Positions 38,056 through 47,308 of a stretch of DNA of 64,000 nucleotides are shown here, one piece after another. The stretch lies in contig NZ_WQLB01000001.1 of assembly GCF_009755355.1 (NCBI RefSeq), forward strand, positions 1 through 64,000. The letters run 5' to 3'. The position numbers and the translations under genes were made by a program. Below the pieces are notes generated by a model. It had not been told where the DNA came from. It made no database searches and was given only the letters and a program-made list of their open reading frames with translations. The stretch comes from Deinococcus arboris. GTDB lineage: Bacteria; Deinococcota; Deinococci; Deinococcales; Deinococcaceae. The stretch's first letter is position 1. Each line of letters starts with the position of its first letter.

Positions 38056-38083
38056 CCCCTTCCTGCTTAGGAGGGGGTTTTCT
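38056..38083 (+). terminator. Terminator of acnA
   Basis: A nine-base stem CCCCTTCCT/AGGAGGGGG (one G-T pair) with a GCTT loop, followed by TTTTCT. Confidence 0.82.
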
Positions 38084-38168
38084 ATTCGGCATTTGGTGCT
38101 GTTCCGGAAACCCAACTCATTCCTTGGGCCGATTCTGAACAGGTAGGCGTGGACTTCGAGCCGAACCT

Positions 38169-38753
38169 TCAGAGTCTGACGCCGTCATAAATCTCGTCCA
38201 GTGAGAGGGGCAGGTCCACGCAAGGGAGCGTGACTTGGCCTCCTCCTTCGGCATATTCCTCGCGCCAGCCCTCAGCCTCTCGCCGGTACAGACGAGCGGC
38301 GCGGGCGGCGGTGTCCACCAGCAGGTAGCCCTGCAAGCTGGACAGACTTTGGTACGCCCACACCTTTTCCCGCCGGTCTGTGTCCTGCGTGCTTCGGCTG
38401 AGCACTTCCGCAATCAGGCAGGGGGCCTGGGCGTACCGGGCGTCGCCTGGCAGGTCTTCACAGGTCAGAACGATATCGGGGTAATAATATCGCGTCCCTG
38501 ACAGGTCGCCCCGCACCCGCATATCGCTGGCATACACCTGACAGCCTCGCTGGCGGGCCGGACGGTGGAGCGCCGCAATGAGGTTGGTGCAAATCAAGCC
38601 GTGGTTGCTGGTGGCTCCTGCCTGCGCCGTCAGCCCGTCCTGGCTGTGCAGGGCATAGACGAATCCATCCACATACTCCCGCTTGAACGGACTGGCCTCC
38701 TCCGTTCGCAGATACTCAGCCTCGCTGATTTTTTTCAGGGGCGAATCCGTCAC
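38169..38753 (-). CDS. Uma2 family putative endonuclease
   Basis: About 194 residues from GTG 38753, the usual Uma2/DUF820 length; the longer frame overlaps the divergent gene. The PD-(D/E)xK-like core is visible: ISEAEYLRTEEASPFKREYVDGFVYAL, YYPDIVLTC (the Asp), then CLIAEVLSRSTQDTDRREKVWAYQSL (the Glu and Lys). The family is widespread in cyanobacteria and Deinococcus and its role is unknown. It is divergent from an HNH-type gene with about 40 bases between them. Confidence 0.85.
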   Translation of the reverse strand: MTDSPLKKISEAEYLRTEEASPFKREYVDGFVYALHSQDGLTAQAGATSNHGLICTNLIAALHRPARQRGCQVYASDMRVRGDLSGTRYYYPDIVLTCEDLPGDARYAQAPCLIAEVLSRSTQDTDRREKVWAYQSLSSLQGYLLVDTAARAARLYRREAEGWREEYAEGGGQVTLPCVDLPLSLDEIYDGVRL

Positions 38754-38794
38754 AGGCCCAGTGTACCCAGGGCCGCCCGCGCTATGGTACCGAG

Positions 38795-39127
38795 ATGGGT
38801 CGGAAAGAACGGGCGCAGGCAAGCTGGGTTGAGGACGAGCAGACAGAGCCGCAGGACACCTGCGTGCTGTGTGGACGTGAAGGCGAGATGACCGACCACC
38901 ACCTGATTCCCAAATCCCAGGGTCGGCGGCAAGGTGTAAGACTGGGTGAAATTCCCACAGTCAAGATGTGTGCAGCCTGCCAGGGCTTTCTGAGCAAGAC
39001 TTTCAGCAATGCGGAGCTGGCGAACGAACTGAATACCGTTGAGGCTATCCTGGCGCGCGAAGAAGTGCAGAAGTTTGTGAAATGGGTGCAGAAGCAGCCG
39101 CTCAGCCGAGGCGTGCGGGTGCACTAA
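38795..39127 (+). CDS. HNH-type zinc-finger protein
   Basis: A 110-residue protein. DTCVLCGREGEMTDHHLIPKSQG has the CxxC...HH order of HNH nucleases; a second CxxC-like pair (MCAACQGF) follows near residue 70. The C-terminal helices (LANELNTVEAILAREEVQKFVKWVQKQPL) complete a compact domain. It may cut nucleic acid, or have lost activity, since the final Asn/His of the motif is not clear to me. Divergent from the Uma2 gene and followed after 18 bases by the convergent ATPase gene. Confidence 0.75.
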   Translation: MGRKERAQASWVEDEQTEPQDTCVLCGREGEMTDHHLIPKSQGRRQGVRLGEIPTVKMCAACQGFLSKTFSNAELANELNTVEAILAREEVQKFVKWVQKQPLSRGVRVH

Positions 39128-39145
39128 CCACAGGGCTGACGCCCA

Positions 39146-42100
39146 CTATTCACTTGAGTCGTGACGGCCGGCCTGGGGCAGCACGCCCGGCACCCCCCGC
39201 ACCACGTTTTGCCGCTTGCGAATCACATCCACCAGTTCGTAAATCGCGGCGTTGGTCTGATCCTGCTGCTGGGTGGTGGCGGCCAGGCTGGACAGCAAGG
39301 GGGCAATGGCCGCCCGCAAAGGCGCTTCTTCAGAGGGCGCCAGAGCAGGCGGCATGCTCTCTGGCCGGGCCCGAAGCCTCCGCAACAACTCCTCTAACAA
39401 TGGGGCCAGGCCGTCACGCAGGGCAGCAGACACCCCGTCAGAGAGTGAGACGGCGGGCGCCTGCAGTGTCCCCAGCCCCTGCACCCCCTGGGCAATATCG
39501 GCCAATTGCGCCACCAGGCGGGCTCCGGTGTCGGCGTCCTCGCCGCCCATCGCCTTATTCCGCAGAAAGTCAGCCTTGATCTGGGCCCAGCGCGCGGCCT
39601 GTTCGGGGGTGAGGGTACCGCGCAGCTCGGCCAGCTTCAGCAGATTTTCTTCAGCGCCAGTGGTCAGCAGCTGTGCTTCGCCCTGGTAGTGGTCACTGAC
39701 CGTCTGGGCCACCTCGACGTCCGTCATCACGGCGCGCACCTTTTCGGCCAGCTTGTTCATGTTGCGGTAACTGCCCTGCAGCTTAAAGGGTGGCTCGGTG
39801 CGGTAACGGTCATCCTGCGCGGCGCTGGCGATGTAGGCGGCATTCACCCGCGCCAGCACGTCCCGCACCGTGATGAGGTGGCGCAGCGTCCCTACCAGCT
39901 CCTGCACTTCGGCAGCGCTGTAGGCGTGCGAAAGGTTGTTGGTGCTGACCTCCTTGCCCTGCGCGCGGTCTGCCAGCAGGTACAGGTCGGCCAGGTCGCG
40001 GGTGGCGAGGGGCGCCAGCACCGGGTTGCTGGTCAGGCTGTTTTCCAGGTATGACAGGGCAAAAGCGTCCTCCATGCCGCCCAGCACGTCACCCAGGTTG
40101 TAGATGTCGGCGCGGTTGGCCAGCATGTCAGGGATCTTGAAGACCTCACCGAATTCGGTATAAGGATTACCGGCCATCACCACGGCAAACTTGCGGCCAC
40201 GCAGGTCATACGTTTTCGTCTCGCCCTGCCACACGCCTTCTATGCGGCGGGTGCCGTCGGTCAGCGAGATGAACTTTTGCAGAAATTCAGGGTGGGTGTG
40301 CTGAATGTCGTCCACGTACAGCATGACGTTGCTGCCCATTTCCAGCGCCAGATTCAGCCGTTCCAGTTCCTGCCGGCTGCCTGCGTCGGGCGCCTGGGCC
40401 GGGTCCAATGAACGCACTTCATGGCCCAGGCTGGGGCCATTGACCCGCACGAACACCAGCCCCAGGCGGTGGGCCACGTATTCCATCAGGGTGGTTTTTC
40501 CGTAGCCAGGCGGCGAAATCAGCATCAGCAGGCCCATCAGATCGCTGCGTTTGCCCTCGCCCGCCGTGCCCATCTGCTTGGCGAGGTTGTCGCCGATCAG
40601 GGGCAGATAGACCTCCTGAATCAGGCGGTTGCGCACGAACGAGGTCAGAGGCCGGGCCTGAAATTCGCTGAGGCGCAGGCGCGCCCGTTCCTGGGCGGCG
40701 ACCTCCTGCCGCACCGCCCGATACCGCTGGAACCCCGGAACAAATTCGTGACGGTGGGCGTGCAGCCGCGCCAGAAAGTCGTCTGCCGCCAGGGTCAGGG
40801 TGCCGGCCTTGATGCGGGGGTGCTCGCTCAGGAGACCCTTGACCTCGGCGGTCAGAGCCACGTCGCGCACCACAGCGTGCAGCGCCTCGCCAACCAGGCG
40901 CAGCGCCGCCGCTTCGGGAACAGTGCGGGCGTGGCTTGTCCACCCAGGCGCAGCGGTCAGGGCGCCCAGCCAGTGATTGACCAGCGCCCAGCGGCCGGCC
41001 AGGTCAGCCGCCAGTCGGTCCAGCGAGGCCTGAAAGGTGCCGTCCAAGTCAGCTGCGCGCAGGCGGTCGTCGAGGGCAGCGTTCAGGTCGGCGGCGGCGC
41101 GGGAAAAGCCCAGGGCCGGCTCAGGCTGTGCCAGTTCATCGCGGAGGTAGTCCGCCGCCTGGGCCACCTGCGCCGGGGTGTGAGGCAGACCGGCCCCAGT
41201 CAGATAGGCCTCTATCTCGGCGCCCAGTGTGAGGGCCGCGTCGTCCAGGGCCATGCGGCTGGCCAGCAAGCGGTGCAGCGCATGGGCGTTGGCAAAACGG
41301 GCCTGCCAGTCGGCGTGGCGCTCCGGGACTGCTGCCCAGTAGGCCGCCGCCAGGGCGCGGGCGTGGGGCGGGTGAATCAGCGGGCCGGCCGCCGCCAGCA
41401 GCGGCAACAGTGCCCCCAGAATCCGGGCCGCGTCGTGGTCGTGAATGCCCTTTTCGTAGCCTTCGCGGTAGCGCGGCGCCGCAAAGGCAGCCACCGTGCG
41501 CGCCCGGTCCCCGGGGCTCTGGGCGCGCACCTGCTCCAGACTCAGCCCTTCCTGGCCTGTCTGCGCGGCCAGCAGCACCTCGCCCGCCAGATACTCGGCC
41601 CGGCTGAAGGCGGGCGATTCCGAGGCCAGCGTGACCGGCCAGAACGCGCGGAGTTCGTCCAGCGCCGCACTGCGCAGCGGCTGCAGGTAGTCGGTGCCCG
41701 TCAGGTGAACCGCCAGGCCGTCCCCCCGCGGCAGCAGGGTCAGGTCCAGGGGCTGGGTGTTCACGCTAAAGCGGTGGCGGCCCAGGCGAACGACGCTCCC
41801 ACCCGCCTCGAACAGCTCGGTTCGGTCGCGCAGGGCCCGCACCGCTTGGTCACGGGCCGCTTTCAGGCGGGCGTCCAGATCGTCGGCCTTGACGGTGTCT
41901 TTCAGGTCGCGCAGGCGGCCGGCCAGGTCACGCACCTTCAGAATCAGGGGGTCGCCCGCAAAAAAGGCGTTCAGGTCTTCGGGGGTGCCCAGGCGGGCGG
42001 TGCGCCCTTCCAGGCCCGCCAGAATGCGGCTGGCAGCGTCATGCACACTCTGGGCGCGGCGCTGGCGCTCGTCCAGCAGGGCCTGACGGTGGGTGTCAAA

Positions 42101-44410
42101 GGCCGACTGCGTGTCCTCTCGCTTACTCAGAATGTCGGGCAGGAAGTCCTCGAACTCGCCAAACTGGCCTTCCAATTCTTCCAGGCTGACAAGCAGGCGG
42201 GCCAGCCCTTCTTCGGCCTTTTCGGGCGTGGTGGCCAGGCTCAGAGCGCTGGCGACCGCCTGCCCATACAGGCTGAGCTGAGCGGCAAACTGCGCGGTCC
42301 GCTCGCCAGCACCCAGGGCCCGGCGCTTGTGCTCGGCCCGCACGCGGGTCTGGTTGACGCGGGCGTACAGGCCAGATATCGCCTCCACCACCCGCGTGCG
42401 CTCGGCGGCGTCTTCGACCCTCAGGGTCGTCAACAGCTCGGAGAGCAGGTCCAGGTCGGCCGCGAGGGTGCCCAGACCCGTCAGCGCACCCCTCAGCGCA
42501 CTGGTGGTCTCGGCTGCGTCCGCCTGGGCCGCCAGCGTGTCTAGTGCGGCGCCGAGCGGCACCAGCGCTGTCTCGCCAGCCAGGAATGTACCCGTCGCCT
42601 GTCCGGTGCGGGCGTGGGCCTCCTGCACCTCGGCAACCATCCTGTCCAGGGCCGCCGGATCGGCGTAGCGGCGTTCGCGCACAGTCAGCAGGCGCCCGCG
42701 CAGGGCCGTCAGGGCGTTCAGGGCGTCCACGTACTCGGCAATCTGGGTCCAGGCGCTGGGGTCCAGGCGGCCCAGCAGGGCGCGGTGCTCGGCCTGCACC
42801 TCGGCCAATGCCGCTTCGGTGGCGGCGCGCAGACTCTGCACCTTCTCAAACTCGTCCAGCACCGCCTCGGCCGTGCCCACGATCTTGTGCAGCAGCGTGT
42901 GCAGGCCGCCTGTCTGGGCGTCGTCAATCCAGTGATGCCCGTCAAAGAGGCGCCGGGTGTCCTGGGTCAGGCGCTCGTAGCGCGCGGCGCTGACTTCGGG
43001 ATAGTCCAGTTCCTTGACCAGTTCGTACAGATCCGAGATGGCCCGGACCAGTTCGGCGTTGCCCAGCCGGCCCAGAAAGCTGGTGCCGGGTGGGCGGCTG
43101 GCCGCGAACACGTCACTGACAAAGGGGGTCTGCCACACCTGCATGGGGTGAATGCGCGTCGCCTCGTTCGTTTCGGCGTGAAACAGCACCATGCGCCCGT
43201 CGGGCAACTGCGCCCAGCCGTGCGCGAAGATGGGCGGCTGCACCTCCCGGCGAATCAGGTTGTACACCAGCAGCGCGGAGAGGCCACTGTCCTGCTCGGT
43301 AAAGACATACAGCACGTCCTCGCCGTTGGGCGAACGGACCACGCGGCTCAGGCTCATGCCGGCCATGCCCGCGTCAAAGGCGCGGTGGTCGCCCCCCTGC
43401 AGGAAATACCCACCGGGAAAGATCAGGCCGTGATCTTCGGGCAAACTGACGCAGGCCTGGGCCACCGCGTCGCGGCGCGTGACCTGGCGGGTCAGGGGGT
43501 TGTAGATCAGGCCGCGCCAGACCTGTTCGCGGTAGGGCAGCACCCGCAGCAGAATGAGGGACCCCACCTGCGCAAACTCGAAGGTCGCGTCGTCCAGGGA
43601 CTGGGTGGCGTCCTCGACGGGTTCGCTGTAGATGCCCTGGCCGGTTTCGGTGTTGTTTTCCACCTTGACCGTCAGGTCGCCGCCACTGGTTTCCACGAAC
43701 AGCGTGTCCAGAATGTTCAGGTGCGGGTGGCGCCCACTGACCTCCAGGTCACGCCCGGCGCGGGTCCAGGCAAAGTCGAAGGGAGCGGGCAGCGTCAGGT
43801 CGCGCTCGCCGCGCGCGTCCAGGTAGGTGGCCCCGCCGCCCTGTGCCAGCGCCCAGCGAAAGACCCGGCGGTCGGTCGCGCGCTCCCCCATCTGAAAGGC
43901 CGCCAGCAGCTTGTCGTCCTGCACGGCCAGGTCCAGCAGGCGCGCGTTCTTGTAGTAGGCGTACAGTTCCTCGAAATCACGCACGAAGGCCGGGTCGTCT
44001 AAAAAGGTCCCAGCCAGGGCCACCGGCTCCACGTCGTACCCGCCGCCCACCTCAACCAGGCGGTAGAGGCCAAACACGTCAGCCACGCGCGTCTGGGCTT
44101 TGAGGCCTAGGAAGACGTTGAAGCCGAACAGCAGCCACTCCCCCACCTGCACAATATCCCGCCCCACACTATTGTGTTCGGTCTGCACCCGCACGCGCCC
44201 CAGCAGGGCCAGGCGACTGTCGCCAAATTCCGCCAAGCGACTGGCATTGAGGGTGTCTGTCAGGGCGCGCAGCCCACCGCTCTGGGTCTGAAGGCGCCGG
44301 CGCAGCACCTCGTAGGCGCCGCCCTCGGCAACGGCCTGGTCAATGGTGGGCTGAGCCGAGGGGGCCAGGTCGGTGGGAACAGTGGGCACAGGGGCGCTGG
44401 CATCGGTCAT
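39146..44410 (-). CDS. Giant AAA+ ATPase of the flotillin operon
   Basis: A 1,754-residue protein of the family labelled DNA repair ATPase (DUF3686-like N-terminus plus AAA+). Residues 1-430 look like a beta-rich domain (a propeller-like part with RDGAVAQACVSL and VVRSPNGEDVLYVF strands); residues 450-1200 are a long helical coiled region; the AAA+ core has Walker A PPGYGKTT near 1302, Walker B VMLYVDDIQ near 1362 and the sensor Asn in VVMAGNPYTE near 1412. It lies 86 bases after a flotillin gene. The known context suggests a membrane-raft-linked machine; the substrate is unknown. Confidence 0.82.
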   Translation of the reverse strand: MTDASAPVPTVPTDLAPSAQPTIDQAVAEGGAYEVLRRRLQTQSGGLRALTDTLNASRLAEFGDSRLALLGRVRVQTEHNSVGRDIVQVGEWLLFGFNVFLGLKAQTRVADVFGLYRLVEVGGGYDVEPVALAGTFLDDPAFVRDFEELYAYYKNARLLDLAVQDDKLLAAFQMGERATDRRVFRWALAQGGGATYLDARGERDLTLPAPFDFAWTRAGRDLEVSGRHPHLNILDTLFVETSGGDLTVKVENNTETGQGIYSEPVEDATQSLDDATFEFAQVGSLILLRVLPYREQVWRGLIYNPLTRQVTRRDAVAQACVSLPEDHGLIFPGGYFLQGGDHRAFDAGMAGMSLSRVVRSPNGEDVLYVFTEQDSGLSALLVYNLIRREVQPPIFAHGWAQLPDGRMVLFHAETNEATRIHPMQVWQTPFVSDVFAASRPPGTSFLGRLGNAELVRAISDLYELVKELDYPEVSAARYERLTQDTRRLFDGHHWIDDAQTGGLHTLLHKIVGTAEAVLDEFEKVQSLRAATEAALAEVQAEHRALLGRLDPSAWTQIAEYVDALNALTALRGRLLTVRERRYADPAALDRMVAEVQEAHARTGQATGTFLAGETALVPLGAALDTLAAQADAAETTSALRGALTGLGTLAADLDLLSELLTTLRVEDAAERTRVVEAISGLYARVNQTRVRAEHKRRALGAGERTAQFAAQLSLYGQAVASALSLATTPEKAEEGLARLLVSLEELEGQFGEFEDFLPDILSKREDTQSAFDTHRQALLDERQRRAQSVHDAASRILAGLEGRTARLGTPEDLNAFFAGDPLILKVRDLAGRLRDLKDTVKADDLDARLKAARDQAVRALRDRTELFEAGGSVVRLGRHRFSVNTQPLDLTLLPRGDGLAVHLTGTDYLQPLRSAALDELRAFWPVTLASESPAFSRAEYLAGEVLLAAQTGQEGLSLEQVRAQSPGDRARTVAAFAAPRYREGYEKGIHDHDAARILGALLPLLAAAGPLIHPPHARALAAAYWAAVPERHADWQARFANAHALHRLLASRMALDDAALTLGAEIEAYLTGAGLPHTPAQVAQAADYLRDELAQPEPALGFSRAAADLNAALDDRLRAADLDGTFQASLDRLAADLAGRWALVNHWLGALTAAPGWTSHARTVPEAAALRLVGEALHAVVRDVALTAEVKGLLSEHPRIKAGTLTLAADDFLARLHAHRHEFVPGFQRYRAVRQEVAAQERARLRLSEFQARPLTSFVRNRLIQEVYLPLIGDNLAKQMGTAGEGKRSDLMGLLMLISPPGYGKTTLMEYVAHRLGLVFVRVNGPSLGHEVRSLDPAQAPDAGSRQELERLNLALEMGSNVMLYVDDIQHTHPEFLQKFISLTDGTRRIEGVWQGETKTYDLRGRKFAVVMAGNPYTEFGEVFKIPDMLANRADIYNLGDVLGGMEDAFALSYLENSLTSNPVLAPLATRDLADLYLLADRAQGKEVSTNNLSHAYSAAEVQELVGTLRHLITVRDVLARVNAAYIASAAQDDRYRTEPPFKLQGSYRNMNKLAEKVRAVMTDVEVAQTVSDHYQGEAQLLTTGAEENLLKLAELRGTLTPEQAARWAQIKADFLRNKAMGGEDADTGARLVAQLADIAQGVQGLGTLQAPAVSLSDGVSAALRDGLAPLLEELLRRLRARPESMPPALAPSEEAPLRAAIAPLLSSLAATTQQQDQTNAAIYELVDVIRKRQNVVRGVPGVLPQAGRHDSSE

Positions 44411-44496
44411 GGCAAGAACCTCAAAAGGCAGGGCGGGGAACAGTCCGTCAAGGGGCCAGACCGCTGGGCGGCTGCCTGGCCCTGGACGGTAAAGGC

Positions 44497-46485
44497 TTAC
44501 GCCTGGCTGCTGGGGCGTGATGGTCCGTTCGCGCCGCTGCTGGCGGCTGGCACGTTCACCCCGAAGCGGTTCAGGACACTCTGGACCAGCGGGCTTTTCT
44601 GGGTAAAGCCTTCCACGGCCTTGCCCAGCGACAGGGCCTTACTCAGCGCCTCAAACATGCCGCCCTCGCCGCCCACCAGGTCAATCTTGGCGCCGCGCAG
44701 GGCGCTGGCGATCACTTCGGCATTTTCCTTGCTGATGGCCTTGCCGGCTTCAATGGACGCCAGGGCCTGCTGCAGGCTGGTATCCAGGGCCATACGGTAT
44801 TCCTCGTGGCTGCGGGCCTCGGGGCTCATCTGACCCATGGCGCCAAACTTGCCGGTCAGGCCCTCAGCCTCGGCGGTCATCTTTTTCAGGGTGGCGGCGG
44901 CTTCGGCCAGGCCCAGGGCTTCAGTGGCGCTGGCCCGCGCCTGACCCATCCGGGTCTCGCCCTCGGCCTGGGCGCTCAGGCGCTCGGAGAGCACGCGGGC
45001 GTCGGCGCTGCCCTGCTTGTACTGGGCTTCGGCCTTGGCCTCCATGACGCGGGCTTCGGCGGCGCCCACCTTCTCAATGGCGGCGGCGCTGGCTTCCTGC
45101 ACGCGGGCCTGGGCCAGCCCCGGCGCGGCCTGCTCGGCCTGAGCGGCCTCGGCCAGCAGTTTCTTGGCATCGGCCTGGCGACTGGCAGCGTCAAATTCAG
45201 CCTGGGCCCGCGTAGTCAGTTCCGCCGCGCGGGACCGGGCCGCAGTTTCGGCGGCCTCAGCGGCCTTGATTTCCTTGACCAGCATTTCCTGGGCACTGGC
45301 CTCGGCCGCCAGCACGCGCACCTGCTTGGCGCGGTCAGCGGCGCTCACCTCGCGCACCTCGTTGATCCGCTCCTCTTCCTGGGCCACCGTCTTGTCAATG
45401 GCGATGCGCTCGCGGGTGATGTTGGCCACGTCCATGACGCCCTGTTCCACAGCCTTGTCGCGCTCGACTTCCTGCAGCTTGACCTCGCGGTCGGTGGTGA
45501 CGGCTTCCATCTTGGCGGCGCGGGCCACGCGCTCGGCTTCAATCGAGACGGCGCGCCGGCGGTTTTGCTCGGCGACTTCCACCTGCCGCTGGCGTTCCTG
45601 CTCGCGGATTTCCACCTGCTCGGTGGTCTGAATCCGGGCCTGCTCGGCGATGAGGCGCTGCTCCTCTTTCACCTTTTCGGTCTCGGCGCGCTCGCGGGCC
45701 TGAATGGTCTCGATTTCGCGCTGCTGACGGGCCACCGCCTCGGCCTGCTGACGTTCCAGGGCCAGGGTGGCTTCGCGGGTTTCCACATTTTTCTTGGTGA
45801 CGGCCAGCCGCTCGTTCTGTTCCAGCTCGTTGGTCACGACATTTTGCGCGGCCGTCAGCTGGGTGATCTTGCGAATGCCCTCGGCGTCCATGATGTTGTT
45901 CTGGTCCAGCATGGCTTTGGGCGTCTGCTCCAGGTAGTCAATCGCCACGTCTTCCAGCACGTAGCCGTTGAGGTCACGGCCAATCACGTTGACCACGGCG
46001 TCGCGGAATTCCTCGCGCTTTTCGAACAGCTCGATAAAGTCAAACTTCTTGCCCACCGTTTTCAGCGCTTCACTAAATTTGGCGTTAAACAGCTCGTCCA
46101 CGGCCTTGTGGTCGCTGGCCCGGCCCGCGCCAATCGCCTTGGCCACCTTCAGCACGTCTTCGGGGGTTTCGTTAACCCGCAGGTAGTAGGCCACCGTGAT
46201 GTCGGCGCGAATGTTGTCTTTGCAGATCAGGCCCTCTTTACCCCGGCGGTCCACCTGCAGGGTAATCAGGCTGATGCGCATGCTTTCGGCTTTGTACAGC
46301 ACGGGCACGACCAGCGCGCCGGTAAAGCGCACCTTGGGCCGCGCCGAGAGGTCGTTGACAATCAGGGCCGTGCCCTGCTCTACCTTGACGTAAAAAGCGC
46401 GCACCATCCCCACCAGCACCAGCAGGACGACAAAGAAGACCCCGAGGCCGATGAGGAAAGGAAGGATGAGGGACAGGTCAGGCAT
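44497..46485 (-). CDS. Flotillin-like SPFH protein
   Basis: A 662-residue flotillin. One N-terminal membrane helix (residues 5-28) is followed by the SPFH/Band 7 domain (VEQGTALIVNDLSARPKVRFTGALVVPVLYKAE...), a long Glu/Ala/Arg coiled-coil (about 230-530) typical of flotillin oligomers, and a Gly/Ala C-terminal domain. Bacterial flotillins (YuaG/FloT) form lipid-raft-like platforms and scaffold signalling and transport proteins. It starts two bases after the NfeD-like gene stop, the order known as yuaF-yuaG in Bacillus subtilis. Confidence 0.93.
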   Translation of the reverse strand: MPDLSLILPFLIGLGVFFVVLLVLVGMVRAFYVKVEQGTALIVNDLSARPKVRFTGALVVPVLYKAESMRISLITLQVDRRGKEGLICKDNIRADITVAYYLRVNETPEDVLKVAKAIGAGRASDHKAVDELFNAKFSEALKTVGKKFDFIELFEKREEFRDAVVNVIGRDLNGYVLEDVAIDYLEQTPKAMLDQNNIMDAEGIRKITQLTAAQNVVTNELEQNERLAVTKKNVETREATLALERQQAEAVARQQREIETIQARERAETEKVKEEQRLIAEQARIQTTEQVEIREQERQRQVEVAEQNRRRAVSIEAERVARAAKMEAVTTDREVKLQEVERDKAVEQGVMDVANITRERIAIDKTVAQEEERINEVREVSAADRAKQVRVLAAEASAQEMLVKEIKAAEAAETAARSRAAELTTRAQAEFDAASRQADAKKLLAEAAQAEQAAPGLAQARVQEASAAAIEKVGAAEARVMEAKAEAQYKQGSADARVLSERLSAQAEGETRMGQARASATEALGLAEAAATLKKMTAEAEGLTGKFGAMGQMSPEARSHEEYRMALDTSLQQALASIEAGKAISKENAEVIASALRGAKIDLVGGEGGMFEALSKALSLGKAVEGFTQKSPLVQSVLNRFGVNVPAASSGANGPSRPSSQA

Positions 46486-46487
46486 GG

Positions 46488-47093
46488 TCAGACTCCTTGA
46501 GAGTGAGGGGACAGGGCGACTTGATAGGTATGAGCGGCCGGGTCGTAGGCCAGCAGCACGACGCGCTGACCCCGCAGCGGCTGATCTGGAGGCAGGGCGC
46601 GGGCTTCCAGAATCAGGCCCGCGCCGCCGTCCTCGACCTGCACCCGGCCCGACACCGCGTCCACCACCGCCGAGGCCACCGTGCCCACCCGGCCCACAAA
46701 GTCGGCTGAGGCCAGAGGCGCGGCCTGCGCGGCCAGACGGCGCAGGGGCCGCAGCAGCACGGAGGTCAGCCCAGTGGCCAGCACCAGCGACGCCGCCAGC
46801 ATGAAAACGCCCGCGCCGTAACGCCAGGCAGCGGGCAATTCGGACAGCACCAGCAGGTGCGCGAGGTAGGTGCCCAACCAGCCGGTCACCGCCAACACGG
46901 TGAACACCAGCAGGCCCGGCACACCGCCCAGACCCAGCCGGGCCAGAAGCCCTGCGCCAGCCTCTCCGCCCCCCAGGCTGCCTTCATCCAGTGTCCCCAG
47001 CGCCACCAGACCCCAGGTCAGTAGGCAGGCAACCAGCGCGGCGCTCCACAGCACTGTCGGGAAGGTCAGCGCCGTGGTCAGGAAAGCACTCAA
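46488..47093 (-). CDS. NfeD-like membrane protein, YuaF type
   Basis: About 201 residues. TTG 47093 has GTGGAG six bases upstream; GTG 47105 is a possible alternative and the longest frame to 47189 is rejected. About four membrane helices (AALVACLLTWGLVAL, LLVFTVLAVTGWLGTYLAHLL, GAGVFMLAASLVLATGL...) are followed by a C-terminal OB-fold-like part (DFVGRVGTVASAVVDAVSGRVQVEDGG). NfeD proteins partner flotillins in the membrane. First gene of the three-gene operon. Confidence 0.8.
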   Translation of the reverse strand: MSAFLTTALTFPTVLWSAALVACLLTWGLVALGTLDEGSLGGGEAGAGLLARLGLGGVPGLLVFTVLAVTGWLGTYLAHLLVLSELPAAWRYGAGVFMLAASLVLATGLTSVLLRPLRRLAAQAAPLASADFVGRVGTVASAVVDAVSGRVQVEDGGAGLILEARALPPDQPLRGQRVVLLAYDPAAHTYQVALSPHSQGV

Positions 47094-47308
47094 AGGAGAC
47101 TCCACAGAGCCTGACGGGCAGGCATGTCGCGCAGGCAAGCGGCAGAGGGACAATCCACAGCCCGCATCTGCCCGGAGAAGAGGAGGCACAGTGGACTCAT
47201 GTCTCTCACTACGACTTCACTCCGCCTAAAGTTGCGGGGCGCGGCAACCTTCAGGTGTCTTACGCCCATTCAGAAGCAGGTCAGGCGGCGGGGCTATAGC
47301 CTGAGGCT

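Noticed and set aside
40421..42544. 707-residue plus-strand frame opposite the giant ATPase
   Set aside because: Gln/Gly/Arg-rich shadow frame of the AAA+ gene; no start signal and no domain pattern.
44806..46500. 564-residue plus-strand frame opposite the flotillin gene
   Set aside because: The Leu/Gly/His repeats simply mirror the flotillin coiled coil; the flotillin gene is certain.
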